Shown here piece by piece: positions 25,679 through 35,047 of a stretch of DNA of 64,000 bases; positions within the stretch are counted from its first letter, which is position 1; each line of letters begins with the position of its first letter. This DNA is from Paenibacillus elgii NBRC 100335 (GTDB taxonomy: Bacteria > Bacillota > Bacilli > Paenibacillales > NBRC-103111). The stretch spans positions 1 to 64,000 of the forward strand of contig NZ_BIMB01000014.1 in the NCBI RefSeq assembly GCF_004000865.1, read 5' to 3'. A program made the position numbers and the translations under genes. The notes below the pieces were generated by a model. That model was not told the origin of the DNA. It was given only the letters and a program-made list of their open reading frames with translations, and ran no database searches.

Positions 25679-26968
25679 TTAAGCCGTTTTGCTGTTGTCA
25701 ACCAGGAATTTCACGGTTTTGCGGTTGACGATATCTTGCAGCAGCGATCCCAAGTTGCCGTTGGATGCAAAGATGGTGCGGATTTCGTCAACGGAACGGC
25801 CGTACATTTGGGCCAGGTTCTCCAGCTCGGCGTTGATTTCCTCTTCCGTCGCTTCAAGGTTTTCCGCTTTCGCGATCGCCTCAAGCACGAGGTTGTTGCG
25901 TACGCGCTTCTCGGCGTCGGAACGCATTTGACCTTTGAGGTCTTCGGCGCTTTGACCGGTGAACTGGTAGTACATGTCGATGTTCATGCCTTGCGTGCGC
26001 AGACGGTTTTCGAATTCTTTCACCATTTGCTCCGCTTCGTCGTTAATCATGACTTCCGGAATTTCCACTTGCGCAGTTTCGGAAGCTTTTTCTACCAGAT
26101 CGTTTTCTTTCTTGCGGTCGGCTTCGCTTTGCTTGCGCTCTTTCAGCTTGCTCTCCAGATCCGCTTTGTACTCGTCCAGCGTATCGAACTCGCTCACGTC
26201 TTTAGCGAACTCGTCGTCGAGTGCAGGCAAGTTTTTGCGCTTGATGTCATGCAGCTTGATTTTGAAAATGGCTTCTTTGCCTTTCAGCTCTTCTGCATGG
26301 TAGTTTTCCGGGAAAGTTACAGTGATGTCCTTCTCGCCGTCTTTTTCCAAGCCGATCACTTGCTCTTCGAAGCCCGGGATAAAGCTGCCGGAACCAAGCT
26401 CAAGCGAATAACGCTCCGCTTTGCCGCCCTCGAAAGGAACGCCGTCGACGAAGCCTTCGAAGTCGATCGAGACGATGTCGCCGTTCTGAGCTGCGCCTTC
26501 TTCTACCGGAACGAGTTCCGCATGGCGCTTTTGCAGTTTTTCCAGCTCTTCGTTCACTTCTTCGGCCGTTACGTCGACGGAAGGAGCTTCTAGAGCGATG
26601 CCTTTGTACTCGCCAAGCTCAACTTCAGGCTTCACGGTAACTTTCGCTTTGAATTTCAGAACTTGGCCTTTGCCGAATTGCTCGACGTCCACTTCCGGAC
26701 GATCTACCGGCTGGATGCCCGTCTCTTGAACGGCTGCAATGTAAGCTTCAGGCACGATGATATCGAGAGCGTCTTGATACAAGCTTTCCACGCCGAACTT
26801 CGATTCGAAAATAGCGCGGGGCACTTTGCCCTTGCGGAAGCCCGGAACGTTAACTTTGTTCACGACTTTTTTGAATGCCTTGTCCAGAGAGGCGGCTACT
26901 TGGTCCGCGTCCACTTCAATATCAAGAACGGCTACGTTCTTCTCTATCTTTTCCCAGCTTGCTTTCAT
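25679..26968 (-). CDS. tig: Trigger factor
   Basis: Ribosome-bound chaperone and peptidyl-prolyl isomerase, 429 residues. The ribosome-binding motif FRKGKVPR lies in the N-terminal domain (near residue 45, in VPGFRKGKVPRAIF). The FKBP-type isomerase domain shows GDIVSIDFEGFVDGVPFEGGKA and GSGSFIPGFEEQVIG. The C-terminal helical cradle follows. Start ATG 26968 has GGAGGGG nine bases before; the longer frame begins in the leader. A near-consensus promoter precedes it and a terminator follows, so it is probably its own transcript between ysoA and clpP. Confidence 0.97.
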   Translation of the reverse strand: MKASWEKIEKNVAVLDIEVDADQVAASLDKAFKKVVNKVNVPGFRKGKVPRAIFESKFGVESLYQDALDIIVPEAYIAAVQETGIQPVDRPEVDVEQFGKGQVLKFKAKVTVKPEVELGEYKGIALEAPSVDVTAEEVNEELEKLQKRHAELVPVEEGAAQNGDIVSIDFEGFVDGVPFEGGKAERYSLELGSGSFIPGFEEQVIGLEKDGEKDITVTFPENYHAEELKGKEAIFKIKLHDIKRKNLPALDDEFAKDVSEFDTLDEYKADLESKLKERKQSEADRKKENDLVEKASETAQVEIPEVMINDEAEQMVKEFENRLRTQGMNIDMYYQFTGQSAEDLKGQMRSDAEKRVRNNLVLEAIAKAENLEATEEEINAELENLAQMYGRSVDEIRTIFASNGNLGSLLQDIVNRKTVKFLVDNSKTA

Positions 26969-27065
26969 TTTATGCTTTCCCCTCCAAAAATTATCCATCG
27001 CAATTTTGTCACGTTCTGGCGGAGTCGCGGTACAGTCCGGACAAGCCCGCCGATATAACCATTAT

Positions 27066-27094
27066 ATTATAACCGTAATAAATGCGGTTTTCAA
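27066..27094 (-). promoter_or_regulatory. Promoter of tig
   Basis: On the minus strand TTGAAA (27094-27089), 17-bp spacer, TATAAT (27071-27066); close to the sigma-A consensus. Confidence 0.75.
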
Positions 27095-27139
27095 GGCTTC
27101 TAACGCGGAAACGTCGGGAAATCGTCCCGCGGCGCCATT

Positions 27140-28048
27140 TTATAATCTCCGGGTGAATACGTTTGCGGCAAATTGCTGCATCATCCGGTAAGCCTGTTCC
27201 CACTGGAACGCCAGATCCGACGTAATCCCGTACAATTCGAACAGCTCCGCTTTGTCCCCGCCTTCAAATACTTGCTCGAGCAACGTCAAATGCAGCGCCG
27301 CCGCCCATACGTCCACGCAGGCCGAGTCCTGCCGCAGCATTTGCCGGTAAGCGGAAGTTCCGTAAATAAACGCCAAAAATTCGTTCCACGTTTCCGCCGC
27401 AAAATACGAGAGCGCCGGATGCTGCGTCTCGCTGATTTCCTGCACGCGGTTAATAATCTCTTGAATCTGCGAAGGAAACTGATCGAACGCCGCCGGCGTA
27501 TCCTCGATCTCGACGACCGTCGCTTCGCCGTTCTTGTGCAGCGTTACGCTGCCGGTCGCACCCCGCTTCTTGAGTGTTTGCAGCGTCTTGAACTGGATCA
27601 GCGGATGCCGCCCCGCATCCTCCTTCAACCACTTGATCAGCTCTTCGTCGATCCCTTCGTCTTCCAGAAACGCAAGCTGATCCAAGGCCAGCAGTTGCTT
27701 GTCCACGGCGCGCTGCTCCCGCAGGCTGGCCAGCAGCCGCTTCGCATAGTCGCCTTTTTCCTCGCCTTTGGCGTGCAAATGCTGCCGCAGTAGGTCCGCT
27801 TCGCTGAGCTCTTCGCTTTCGTCCTCCTGCCCCAGCGCCAGATCCGGGAACATGACTTGCAGCCAGTCGAGCAAGGACTGCCATTCTTCCCGCGCCCGGT
27901 CGTCGTCCGATTGGCAGGCAAGCAAAAAGCGGAGGAGCTTGATCGCTTCTCCGTAGCGTTCCGCTTCAAGGAGCCGGGTCAGTTCGAACTGGTAAAATTC
28001 GACGGTTTTCGGAAAAAGAATTACATTGTCATTGATCTGCCCGCTCAT
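27140..28048 (-). CDS. TPR-like protein, YsoA homologue
   Basis: I start at ATG 28048 (MSGQINDNVILFPKTVEFY) after AAAGGCGG; the frame extends upstream without a site. The 302-residue protein is acidic and largely helical; two helix pairs near the start (YQFELTRLLEAERYGEAIKLLRFLL) look tetratricopeptide-like. A beta-rich middle (GSVTLHKNGEATVVEIEDT) is followed by a C-terminal helical part. The position directly upstream of tig matches ysoA of B. subtilis. No function is known to me. Confidence 0.75.
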   Translation of the reverse strand: MSGQINDNVILFPKTVEFYQFELTRLLEAERYGEAIKLLRFLLACQSDDDRAREEWQSLLDWLQVMFPDLALGQEDESEELSEADLLRQHLHAKGEEKGDYAKRLLASLREQRAVDKQLLALDQLAFLEDEGIDEELIKWLKEDAGRHPLIQFKTLQTLKKRGATGSVTLHKNGEATVVEIEDTPAAFDQFPSQIQEIINRVQEISETQHPALSYFAAETWNEFLAFIYGTSAYRQMLRQDSACVDVWAAALHLTLLEQVFEGGDKAELFELYGITSDLAFQWEQAYRMMQQFAANVFTRRL

Positions 28049-28202
28049 GAAACACCGCCTTTCTTGCTGAGCTTCTTTATGAATGCCAGTGTACCCCAAA
28101 AAAGAAGCGAAAGCAAAATCTCCTGCTGTTAGCCGCTTGCCTGTCCGTTCCATCGTTCCCTTAAATAAGATGCCGGATTCGGACGCGCGTTATGCGGACG
28201 TG

Positions 28203-28246
28203 AAAAAGCAGCCGCGGATGCGCAATAAATACGGCATCCGGGCTGC
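28203..28246 (-). terminator. Terminator of the 28287-28628 gene
   Basis: On the minus strand GCAGCC-CGGATGC pairs with GCATCCG-CGGCTGC and is followed by TTTTT. Confidence 0.8.
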
Positions 28247-28286
28247 CTGTTATGCAGGCGCTGTTCAGCGTTCCATTTTCCGAAAT

Positions 28287-28628
28287 CTATTCCATTTTCA
28301 TCGCGGCTTGGATGAGCTGCGCTTTAATGTGCGGATTTTGTTCGATGAAGCTGTACATGCGGTCGACCTGCTCTTTATTTTGCAAATAGTCGCGTTCGTT
28401 CTGAATCATCTCGTGCGACCATTTCAGAAGCGCGGCTTCCGCGGCGCCAAGCCGGTTCAATGCAATATGAAGTCCCGTATCGCCGACAAGCTGCTCCATC
28501 ACTTCCGGAGTTACGTTACCGAGTTTTTTCGTCGTAGCGAGCTTTTGCTCAAATTCTTTATTCGCCTTCTCAAAGTTTTCTTTAGCTTCCTTGTATTCTT
28601 TCTGCTGTTCTGAGAACGTTCTTTTCAT
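28287..28628 (-). CDS. Small coiled-coil protein, unknown
   Basis: A 113-residue, highly charged helical protein (EQQKEYKEAKENFEKANKEF; later NEEQ-like segments) without signal or membrane segments. The start follows AAAGGTGG by about eleven bases. It has its own terminator. I do not recognise the family. Confidence 0.7.
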   Translation of the reverse strand: MKRTFSEQQKEYKEAKENFEKANKEFEQKLATTKKLGNVTPEVMEQLVGDTGLHIALNRLGAAEAALLKWSHEMIQNERDYLQNKEQVDRMYSFIEQNPHIKAQLIQAAMKME

Positions 28629-28940
28629 TAATGATGAACCACCTTTACCTGTTGATCAATTGTCTTCCTGCCTATCGTTCCTTCAGCTTATAGCGTGAGA
28701 CAAAACCGGCGCTTTCTATACATCGGTTTCCAAAACGCAGGCCGTTATAAAAATACACCTATACGCTAAGTGTAACTTTTCTTCGGCCGTTTGTCCATTT
28801 TTTCATCAAGTTTTCCGCGGTGGGCCTCGCCCGGACAGACATCATCCGCCCCTGCCACGCATAACCTTTAACATCTTGCTGTCATCTTTGGGCCCCTCAA
28901 GAGAGCGACAGATTCTGGAAGACCGGAGAGGATGAAAGCT
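28629..28940. other. Intergenic region between divergent genes, no gene seen
   Basis: About 310 bases between the coiled-coil gene and asnB. It must hold both promoters. I see AT-rich stretches (TTATAAAAATA near 28745) but no hexamer pair I would defend, no T-box (no AGGGUGG-type motif) and no hairpin with a T-run. Confidence 0.5.
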
Positions 28941-30785
28941 ATGTGTGGAATCACGGGATGGATTGATTGGAACAAAGATTTGACCCAGTATCCGTCCGTT
29001 CTCGAAACGATGACGGATACGCTCGCCTCGCGCGGTCCGGATGCCTCCGGCAGCTGGATCACGCCCCGCTGCGCGCTCGGGCACCGCCGTCTGAGCGTCA
29101 TGGACCCGGCAGGCGGAGCCCAGCCCATGACCCGGAAAGTCGGGGATAATACAATAACGATCGTCTATAACGGCGAGCTATACAATGCGCCCGAATTAAA
29201 AAAAGAGCTGGAGCAGCGGGGCCACCGGTTCACCACGACCTGCGACACCGAGGTGCTGCTCGTTTCGTTCGTCGAATGGGGCCGAGCCTGCGTCGACCGG
29301 CTCAACGGCATCTTCGCCTTTGCCATCTGGGATAATGAAGAGCAGTCGCTATTCCTCGTCCGCGACCGGCTGGGCGTCAAGCCTCTTTTCTATTCCTACG
29401 CGGAAGGCCGGCTGCTGTTCGGTTCGGAGCCGAAGGCCATCCTGGCGCATCCGGACTTTACGGTTCAAATCAGCGGCGAAGGACTGGCCGAAATTTTCGC
29501 CATCGGGCCGGCGCGCACGCCGGGCCACGGCGTCTATAAAAATATGCAGGAGCTGAAGCCGGGTCACTGCATGGTCATGGATGCGCGCGGCCTAAGCGTA
29601 CGCGCCTATTGGAAGCTGGAAAGCAAGCCGCACGAGGACGACGTGGAGACGACGGCCGCCAAAGTGCGCGAGCTGCTGCGGGACACGGTGATCCGCCAGC
29701 TCGCTTCGGATGTGCCGATCTGCACGCTGCTGTCCGGCGGGCTCGACTCCAGCGCTCTCACGACATTTGCCGCACATTACTATGCGCAGCAGGGGCTCGA
29801 CGCCCTGCACACCTATTCGGTCGATTATGTCGATAACGATAAGCATTTCCAAGCAAGCGCCTTTCAGCCGAATGCGGATGCGCCTTGGATCAAGCGGATG
29901 ACAGAGCACCTCGGAACCGTGCATCATGCGGTCGAATTCGATACGCCGGAACTGGTCGAGGCGCTCCGAACCGTCGTGCTGGCCAGGGACTTGCCCGGAA
30001 TGGCCGATGTGGACGGTTCGCTTTATTTATTTTGCCGTGAAATTAAAAAAGGCGCCACGGTGGCGATATCCGGCGAAGCGGCCGACGAAATTTTCGGCGG
30101 GTACCCCTGGTTTCACCGGGAGGAAGCGCTGAATGCCGGAACGTTCCCCTGGTCGCTGGCAACCCCCGAACGCATCGCCTTGCTCTCATCCGAATTCGTC
30201 GATTGGGTGAAGCCCGCTCAATACGTGCAGGACCGTTACCGCCAAGCGCTCTCCGAAGTGCCCCGTCTGGCCGGCGAGAACGGACAGCAAAACCGGATGC
30301 GGGAAATGTCCTATTTGAACATTACCCGCTTTATGCCGACGCTGCTCGACCGCAAAGACCGGATGAGCATGGCAGTCGGTCTCGAAGTGCGCGTGCCTTT
30401 CTGCGATCACCGGCTGGTCGAATACGTATGGAACATTCCGTGGGAGGTCAAAACGGCCGGCGAGCGGGAAAAAGGCATTTTGCGCAAGGCGCTCCGCGGC
30501 ATTCTTCCCGAAGACGTGCTGACCCGCAAAAAAAGCCCGTATCCGAAAACGCACAATCCGAACTATTTGACCGCCGTCCGCTCCTGGGTATTGGACATCT
30601 TAAACGACCCTTCCTCGCCTCTGCTTCCGTTCATCGATACGGCCAAAATCCGCACCCTTGCCGAGGACGCCGAAGGCCGTTTCCAGTTGCCTTGGTTCGG
30701 CCAGCTGATGACCGGGCCGCAGCTGTTCGCTTATTTGGCCCAAATCGATACGTGGCTGCGCCACTACAAAGTGTCGATTCGATAA
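28941..30785 (+). CDS. asnB: Asparagine synthase (glutamine-hydrolysing)
   Basis: Class II glutamine amidotransferase fused to a synthetase domain; makes asparagine from aspartate, ATP and glutamine. The mature N-terminal Cys must follow Met directly, so the start is ATG 28941 (MCGITGWID), nine bases after GGAGAGG, not 28932. N-domain motifs: RGPDASG, GHRRLSVMD and YNGELYN. The synthetase P-loop is LLSGGLDSSAL, with SGEAADEIFGGYPW and LLDRKDRMSMAVGLEVRVPF. At 614 residues it is nearest AsnO/YisO and AsnB of Bacillus; AsnO is sporulation-linked there, so paralogue identity is open. Confidence 0.93.
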   Translation: MCGITGWIDWNKDLTQYPSVLETMTDTLASRGPDASGSWITPRCALGHRRLSVMDPAGGAQPMTRKVGDNTITIVYNGELYNAPELKKELEQRGHRFTTTCDTEVLLVSFVEWGRACVDRLNGIFAFAIWDNEEQSLFLVRDRLGVKPLFYSYAEGRLLFGSEPKAILAHPDFTVQISGEGLAEIFAIGPARTPGHGVYKNMQELKPGHCMVMDARGLSVRAYWKLESKPHEDDVETTAAKVRELLRDTVIRQLASDVPICTLLSGGLDSSALTTFAAHYYAQQGLDALHTYSVDYVDNDKHFQASAFQPNADAPWIKRMTEHLGTVHHAVEFDTPELVEALRTVVLARDLPGMADVDGSLYLFCREIKKGATVAISGEAADEIFGGYPWFHREEALNAGTFPWSLATPERIALLSSEFVDWVKPAQYVQDRYRQALSEVPRLAGENGQQNRMREMSYLNITRFMPTLLDRKDRMSMAVGLEVRVPFCDHRLVEYVWNIPWEVKTAGEREKGILRKALRGILPEDVLTRKKSPYPKTHNPNYLTAVRSWVLDILNDPSSPLLPFIDTAKIRTLAEDAEGRFQLPWFGQLMTGPQLFAYLAQIDTWLRHYKVSIR

Positions 30786-30801
30786 TGGCAATATGGCCTA
30801 C

Positions 30802-31431
30802 TCAGGCCAAAAAGTCCCATAATTTACGGATCGCCTGACCGCGATGGCTGAGCGCATTTTTCTCTTCGAGTGTCAGCTCCGCCAGCGTCCGGCCGAGCTG
30901 CGGGACGTAAAACAGCGGATCATAGCCGAAGCCCCCGCTGCCCCGCGGCTCGCGAATGATGACGCCCTCGCACGTCCCTTCGACTTCGGCAAGCGGCGTT
31001 CCGTCCGCATCCACGAGCGCAATGGCGCTGACGAAACGGGCGGGGCTGAGCGCTTCGGGATGAGCCGCATCATCCGGCCGGGGCAGCGGCTCCAGCTTGT
31101 CCAGCTCGCCGACGAGCTTGCGGTTATTCGCCGCGTCGTCCTTCGGCTCGCCCGCGTAGCGGGCCGAGTATACCCCCGGCGCACCGTTCAGACGGTCCAC
31201 GCATAAGCCGGAATCGTCCGCCACCGCAGGAACGCCGAGCCGCCGGGCCACCGCTCTGGCTTTGATCAAGGCGTTCGCCGCAAAGGTATCCCCGTCCTCG
31301 ACGATATCCGGGATCTCCGGATAATCGAGCAGACTTTTGACCGCGATGCCCTTCTCCCGGAACATCTTCTCGAATTCCTTAAGTTTACCGGCGTTTGTCG
31401 TCGCGATGACGACCTCAGCTCCGAGCCGCAT
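30802..31431 (-). CDS. rdgB: XTP/dITP diphosphatase (RdgB/HAM1 family)
   Basis: House-cleaning pyrophosphatase that removes inosine and xanthosine triphosphates. Motifs: [18 protein letters not shown] at the N-terminus, [37 protein letters not shown] (catalytic Asp), [11 protein letters not shown] and LSHRGQA. Start ATG 31431 has AAGGGGG eight bases before. It overlaps the 3' end of rph by 17 bases, so the two are co-translated, as in the gerM-rph-ysnA order of Bacillus. About 209 residues. Confidence 0.95.
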   Translation of the reverse strand: MRLGAEVVIATTNAGKLKEFEKMFREKGIAVKSLLDYPEIPDIVEDGDTFAANALIKARAVARRLGVPAVADDSGLCVDRLNGAPGVYSARYAGEPKDDAANNRKLVGELDKLEPLPRPDDAAHPEALSPARFVSAIALVDADGTPLAEVEGTCEGVIIREPRGSGGFGYDPLFYVPQLGRTLAELTLEEKNALSHRGQAIRKLWDFLA

Positions 31432-32173
31432 GGGACGCCCCCTTAATGCGTTCGGCAATCGGCCCAAGCGCCATCGCTTGCTCCCGAATCATGCCCTGGA
31501 TGCCCGTTTCGGCCAGTGCCAGCAGCGCGTCAAGCTCTTCCCGGGAGAACGGAGCTTCTTCGCCGGTTCCTTGCACCTCGACGAATTTGCCCTGGCCGGT
31601 CATCACTACGTTCATATCGACCTTCGCTTTGGAGTCCTCTTCGTAGTTCAGGTCCAGGCATGGCCGCTCCTGAATGATGCCCACGCTTATGGAACCGAGA
31701 AAATCGGTGATCGGGAACCGGTTCAAATTCCGTTCCCGCGCGATTTTATCCATCGCGATCGTCATGGCAACGAATGCGCCGGTGATCGACGTCGTCCGGG
31801 TGCCGCCGTCCGCCTGGATCACGTCGCAGTCCAGCGTAATCGAACGCTCGCCCAGCGCTTCCAGATCGACGACGGAGCGCAGCGCCCGTCCGATCAACCG
31901 CTGAATTTCCATCGTGCGTCCGCCGAGTTTCCCTTTGGCCGCTTCGCGCTGATTGCGGACCGAAGTCGCCCGAGGCAGCATCGAGTATTCGGCGGTTACC
32001 CATCCTTTGCCCTGCCCTTTCATAAACGGCGGAACCCGTTCCTCCACCGTCGCCGTGCAGATGACCCTCGTATCTCCCACTTCGATCAGCACCGAGCCCT
32101 CGGCGTGTTTATTGTAATTGGTTGTAATTTTCACAGGACGCGCCTGATCGACTTTTCTCCCGTCGCTTCTCAT
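31415..32173 (-). CDS. rph: Ribonuclease PH
   Basis: 3'-to-5' phosphorolytic exonuclease that trims tRNA precursors. The sequence begins [16 protein letters not shown], has [17 protein letters not shown], the tRNA-binding region [12 protein letters not shown], and the phosphate site TITLDCDV-like [22 protein letters not shown]. 252 residues, normal length. It follows gerM after a terminator, so it likely has its own promoter in the 80-base gap. Confidence 0.96.
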   Translation of the reverse strand: MRSDGRKVDQARPVKITTNYNKHAEGSVLIEVGDTRVICTATVEERVPPFMKGQGKGWVTAEYSMLPRATSVRNQREAAKGKLGGRTMEIQRLIGRALRSVVDLEALGERSITLDCDVIQADGGTRTTSITGAFVAMTIAMDKIARERNLNRFPITDFLGSISVGIIQERPCLDLNYEEDSKAKVDMNVVMTGQGKFVEVQGTGEEAPFSREELDALLALAETGIQGMIREQAMALGPIAERIKGASHAARS

Positions 32174-32256
32174 TTAAGTCTCATTTCCTCCTTTTGGCTT
32201 TCACGTTCCCATTGTACCAGAGCGCCCCAGGAAAACCAAACGAGCCTGCGGAAACG

Positions 32257-32301
32257 AAAAAGCGCTCCTTCCGGAAGCGGGCCGCACAGGAAGGAGCGTT
32301 C
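32257..32301 (-). terminator. Terminator of gerM
   Basis: On the minus strand AACGCTCCTTCC and GGAAGGAGCGCTTTTT form a 10-bp stem with T-run, just after the gerM stop. Confidence 0.8.
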
Positions 32302-32323
32302 GTTTATTGGCAGCTTGCCAAAG

Positions 32324-33364
32324 CTACAGCTTCAGCTGATTCACGGTTTGAGGCCGGGATACGGGCTTCGCGTAGCTCTGATTGTCGGTTGCGCTTACTT
32401 TGGCGTCGCCGTTCACGAGAATTTGCACCTTGGCGGCCGCGTTCGTATTTTCCGTAAGCGACAAGACGACCGCTTTCAACGCTTCGGCAGGCGCTTTTTT
32501 ATCCGGGCCGAGCATTTTGTCCGAGAAATTGACGGTAATCAAGTCGTCCGTTTTGTCCACTTTCAGCAGCTCGGCTCCCGGAGCCATGACGGCAACTAAG
32601 CCTTTCTTCTGATCCGGTCCTGCAATAAGCTGCCGGATGACTGCTTCCGCGACGTTGTTCGTCCTGGGGACGAGCCGGGTGACGGGGACGTAATAGCTGT
32701 AATTTTCCTGATTCTGATTTAAAAAATACAGCGTAACCGGCGTCGATTGTCCGTACTCTACGCTTTCCGGCTTCTCCACGTTGATTCCAATCGCCCGGGT
32801 CAGCGATTCGTCCAGCGGCGTGCCGCCGACCGGCATTTCTTTCAAAGGCTTGCCCTCGACGCGTAGCTGCACCTTCTCCACCGAAGGAAAGCCCGTCAAC
32901 GTCCAGGTGACGGCTTCCATAATTTTTCTTTCGTCCTGCAGGTTATAATCCGCAAACATTTTGGAAAAATCAACGATAGCCAGCTTTTGATCTTCCACGA
33001 TGTTAATGCCTTTAATTTCGGTACCTTTGGGAAGGAGGCTTGTAAATCCGGCCGGCAGACGTCCTTGTACCGGACCGCCGTCCACCATGTATTCCAGCGC
33101 CTTGCGGGCGGCGCCTTGGGACTTCTCGACTTGAACGGCAATCGGAGCGACGAACCCTTTTTCATCCTTGGCGTAAACCGTCACCTGCATCGGATTGGCA
33201 ATCGTCTGGGACACTTTGCCGCTTGTGGCCATGGCGTCCGCCCCGGCCGGCGGAGGATCGATTTGCTGAGACTGCTCCTTCTTTCCCGGAAGCGAGCAGC
33301 CGGAGGCAAGCAGAACGACCATTCCGACAACGGCGGCCCATCGTATCCCTTTGTATTGTTTCAT
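32324..33364 (-). CDS. gerM: Germination/sporulation lipoprotein GerM
   Basis: Lipoprotein of 346 residues. Start ATG 33364 follows AAGGAGG. The lipobox is VLLASGC, giving a modified Cys at residue 24. Two GerMN (sporulation/spore germination) domains are present: one around VYAKDEKGFVAPIAVQVEKS, the other around VTLYFLNQNQENYSYYVPVTR, each ending in a VNFSDKM-like or VDFSKMF element. In B. subtilis GerM is needed for engulfment and cortex and is made in the mother cell. The gerM-rph-rdgB order matches Bacillus, but ysnB and racE are missing. Confidence 0.94.
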   Translation of the reverse strand: MKQYKGIRWAAVVGMVVLLASGCSLPGKKEQSQQIDPPPAGADAMATSGKVSQTIANPMQVTVYAKDEKGFVAPIAVQVEKSQGAARKALEYMVDGGPVQGRLPAGFTSLLPKGTEIKGINIVEDQKLAIVDFSKMFADYNLQDERKIMEAVTWTLTGFPSVEKVQLRVEGKPLKEMPVGGTPLDESLTRAIGINVEKPESVEYGQSTPVTLYFLNQNQENYSYYVPVTRLVPRTNNVAEAVIRQLIAGPDQKKGLVAVMAPGAELLKVDKTDDLITVNFSDKMLGPDKKAPAEALKAVVLSLTENTNAAAKVQILVNGDAKVSATDNQSYAKPVSRPQTVNQLKL

Positions 33365-33497
33365 TGCGTGTTCCTCCTTGGTATTGGGGTGTTGTCCGTT
33401 TTTACTTTTATGTATACGGGCGGCAGACAAGTTTATGACACCATTTTGTCCGATTCGGAGGAAGATTGGATTTATGGTACTTTGGACGGATGTATCC

Positions 33498-33527
33498 TTG
33501 ATTTACACGGTACTAAAAGCCTATAAT
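33498..33527 (+). promoter_or_regulatory. Promoter of the diguanylate cyclase gene
   Basis: TTGATT (33498-33503), 18-bp spacer, TATAAT (33522-33527); 35 bases before the start codon. Confidence 0.55.
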
Positions 33528-33561
33528 ATAGATGTGTTTTTCCAAAAAGAGGTGATTTCCC

Positions 33562-34434
33562 ATGGAAAACCGTCTTCATGATTTCGTGCCTGACGACCTA
33601 TACCGGGCCGTTGTGCTTCAATCTCCGGATTGGCTGTGGGTATTCGACGAAACCGGTTCACCGGTCGGCTTGTCCCCGGAGCCCAACTACGGCTCGGCAT
33701 TGTTCCGCTGGGTATACGAATCCGATCTCCTTCCGCTGCAGCAGGCATGCCGCCGGCTGCTTCAAGAGCGCGAACCGTTCGCGATGACGTTTCGGGCCGT
33801 GCTGCCGGACGGAGCTCTCGTATGGCTTGAAGGCCAAGGATATCCGTTAGCAGGCAAGTCTTCGGGATGGCAGGCCGCCTTGACAGCCAAAGACATCACG
33901 GCGTTCAAGAAGCAGGAGGAACGGCTGACCCGTCTGGCTTACTACGATCCGTTGACCCAACTGCCGAACCGCAGGCTGTTTCAAGATCGTTTTATACAAT
34001 CGCTGCATATGGCGAAGCGCTACCACCATAAGCTGGCCGTTATTTATTTGGACCTCGATGATTTTAAACGCATAAACGATACATACGGCCATGCGACCGG
34101 CGACGAGCTGCTGACCATGGCCGCTTCCCGTCTCTCGCATTCCATCCGGGAACCGGATACGGTCTGCCGGATGGGCGGCGACGAGTTCGTCGTGCTCGTG
34201 CAGCAGTTTGAGCACCGCGAGGATGTTGCCAAGATTGTCGGCAGAATCGCACAGACGCTAAACCAGCCTTTCGAGCTGAACGGCCAAACCATGAGCATTA
34301 CGAGCAGCATCGGCGTTTCCTGCTATCCCGAGGACGGGCATGATATCGACGCACTGCTCCAGTGCGCCGATACGGCGATGTACGCATCGAAGCAGCAAGG
34401 CAAAAACCACTTCCGGTTTTTCTCGAATCCCTAA
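33562..34434 (+). CDS. PAS-GGDEF diguanylate cyclase
   Basis: Cytosolic signalling protein of 290 residues that should make cyclic-di-GMP. A PAS domain covers about residues 10-115 (SPDWLWVFDETGSP, VWLEGQGYPL) and joins a GGDEF domain through a short coiled coil (TAFKKQEERLTRLAYYDPLTQLPNR). The active motif GGDEF is intact, with RxxD (REPD) five residues before it, so product inhibition through an I-site is likely. No membrane segments. It starts seven bases after AGAGGTG. A PgpA-like gene follows after ten bases. Confidence 0.93.
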   Translation: MENRLHDFVPDDLYRAVVLQSPDWLWVFDETGSPVGLSPEPNYGSALFRWVYESDLLPLQQACRRLLQEREPFAMTFRAVLPDGALVWLEGQGYPLAGKSSGWQAALTAKDITAFKKQEERLTRLAYYDPLTQLPNRRLFQDRFIQSLHMAKRYHHKLAVIYLDLDDFKRINDTYGHATGDELLTMAASRLSHSIREPDTVCRMGGDEFVVLVQQFEHREDVAKIVGRIAQTLNQPFELNGQTMSITSSIGVSCYPEDGHDIDALLQCADTAMYASKQQGKNHFRFFSNP

Positions 34435-34444
34435 GGAGGTCTCT

Positions 34445-34960
34445 ATGAGCTACAGCTTGAACAGCAAGCAGGTTGCCGAAGCTTCGGCCTTGTGGCTATC
34501 GAAGCGCGGCGTCACCATGGAAGATATGGCGGAGCTTACTTATTTTCTGCAAAAAGACTATTACTCCAACCTGACGATGGACGAGTGCCGGGAAAGCGTG
34601 GAGCAGGTCCTCAGCAAACGTGAAGTGCAGAATGCCATTTTGACGGGGATTCAGCTCGACGTGCTGGCCGAGGAGGGCAAGCTGCTGTCTCCTCTTCAGG
34701 AGATGATCGAGAACGACGAGGGGCTGTACGGCTGCGATGAAATTCTGGCTCTGTCGATCGTCAATGTATACGGCAGCATCGGGCTCACCAACTTTGGATA
34801 TATTGACAAAATCAAGCCGGGGCTGGTCGGGCGGCTGAACGATAAGAGCGGTGAGCACAAGCATACGTTCCTCGACGATATCGTCGGCGCTATCGCGGCG
34901 TCCGCCAGCAGTCGCATCGCCCACCGCAAGCAGAAGGAAAAGGAAAGTACGCAGACGTAA
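34445..34960 (+). CDS. Phosphatidylglycerophosphatase A-related protein (YutG family)
   Basis: 171 residues from ATG 34445, five bases after AAGGAGGT. The family signature is seen in LTMDECRESVEQVLSKREVQN, LTGIQLDVLAE, YGCDEILALSIVNVYGSIG, NFGYIDKIKPG and HTFLDDIVGAIAASASSR. Unlike membrane PgpA it lacks hydrophobic helices, as is usual for Bacillus YutG; the enzyme role of the soluble form is uncertain. It forms an operon with the diguanylate cyclase and ends at a terminator. Confidence 0.85.
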   Translation: MSYSLNSKQVAEASALWLSKRGVTMEDMAELTYFLQKDYYSNLTMDECRESVEQVLSKREVQNAILTGIQLDVLAEEGKLLSPLQEMIENDEGLYGCDEILALSIVNVYGSIGLTNFGYIDKIKPGLVGRLNDKSGEHKHTFLDDIVGAIAASASSRIAHRKQKEKESTQT

Positions 34961-34964
34961 AAGG

Positions 34965-35006
34965 AAACGGCGCTTCTCCGGGGAGAGAGCGCCGTGTTCG
35001 TTTTTT
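34965..35006. terminator. Terminator after the YutG-like gene
   Basis: AAACGGCGCT-tctccggggaga-GAGCGCCGT, then a T-run at 34998-35006; the reverse side is also T-rich, so it may serve the convergent DUF1906 gene. Confidence 0.8.
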
Positions 35007-35047
35007 CACAAGATCATCGCTTCGGAAAAATTTACACGATGATCGTC

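Noticed and set aside
28629-28940. T-box or riboswitch before asnB
   Set aside because: No specifier/antiterminator motifs and no terminator with T-run.
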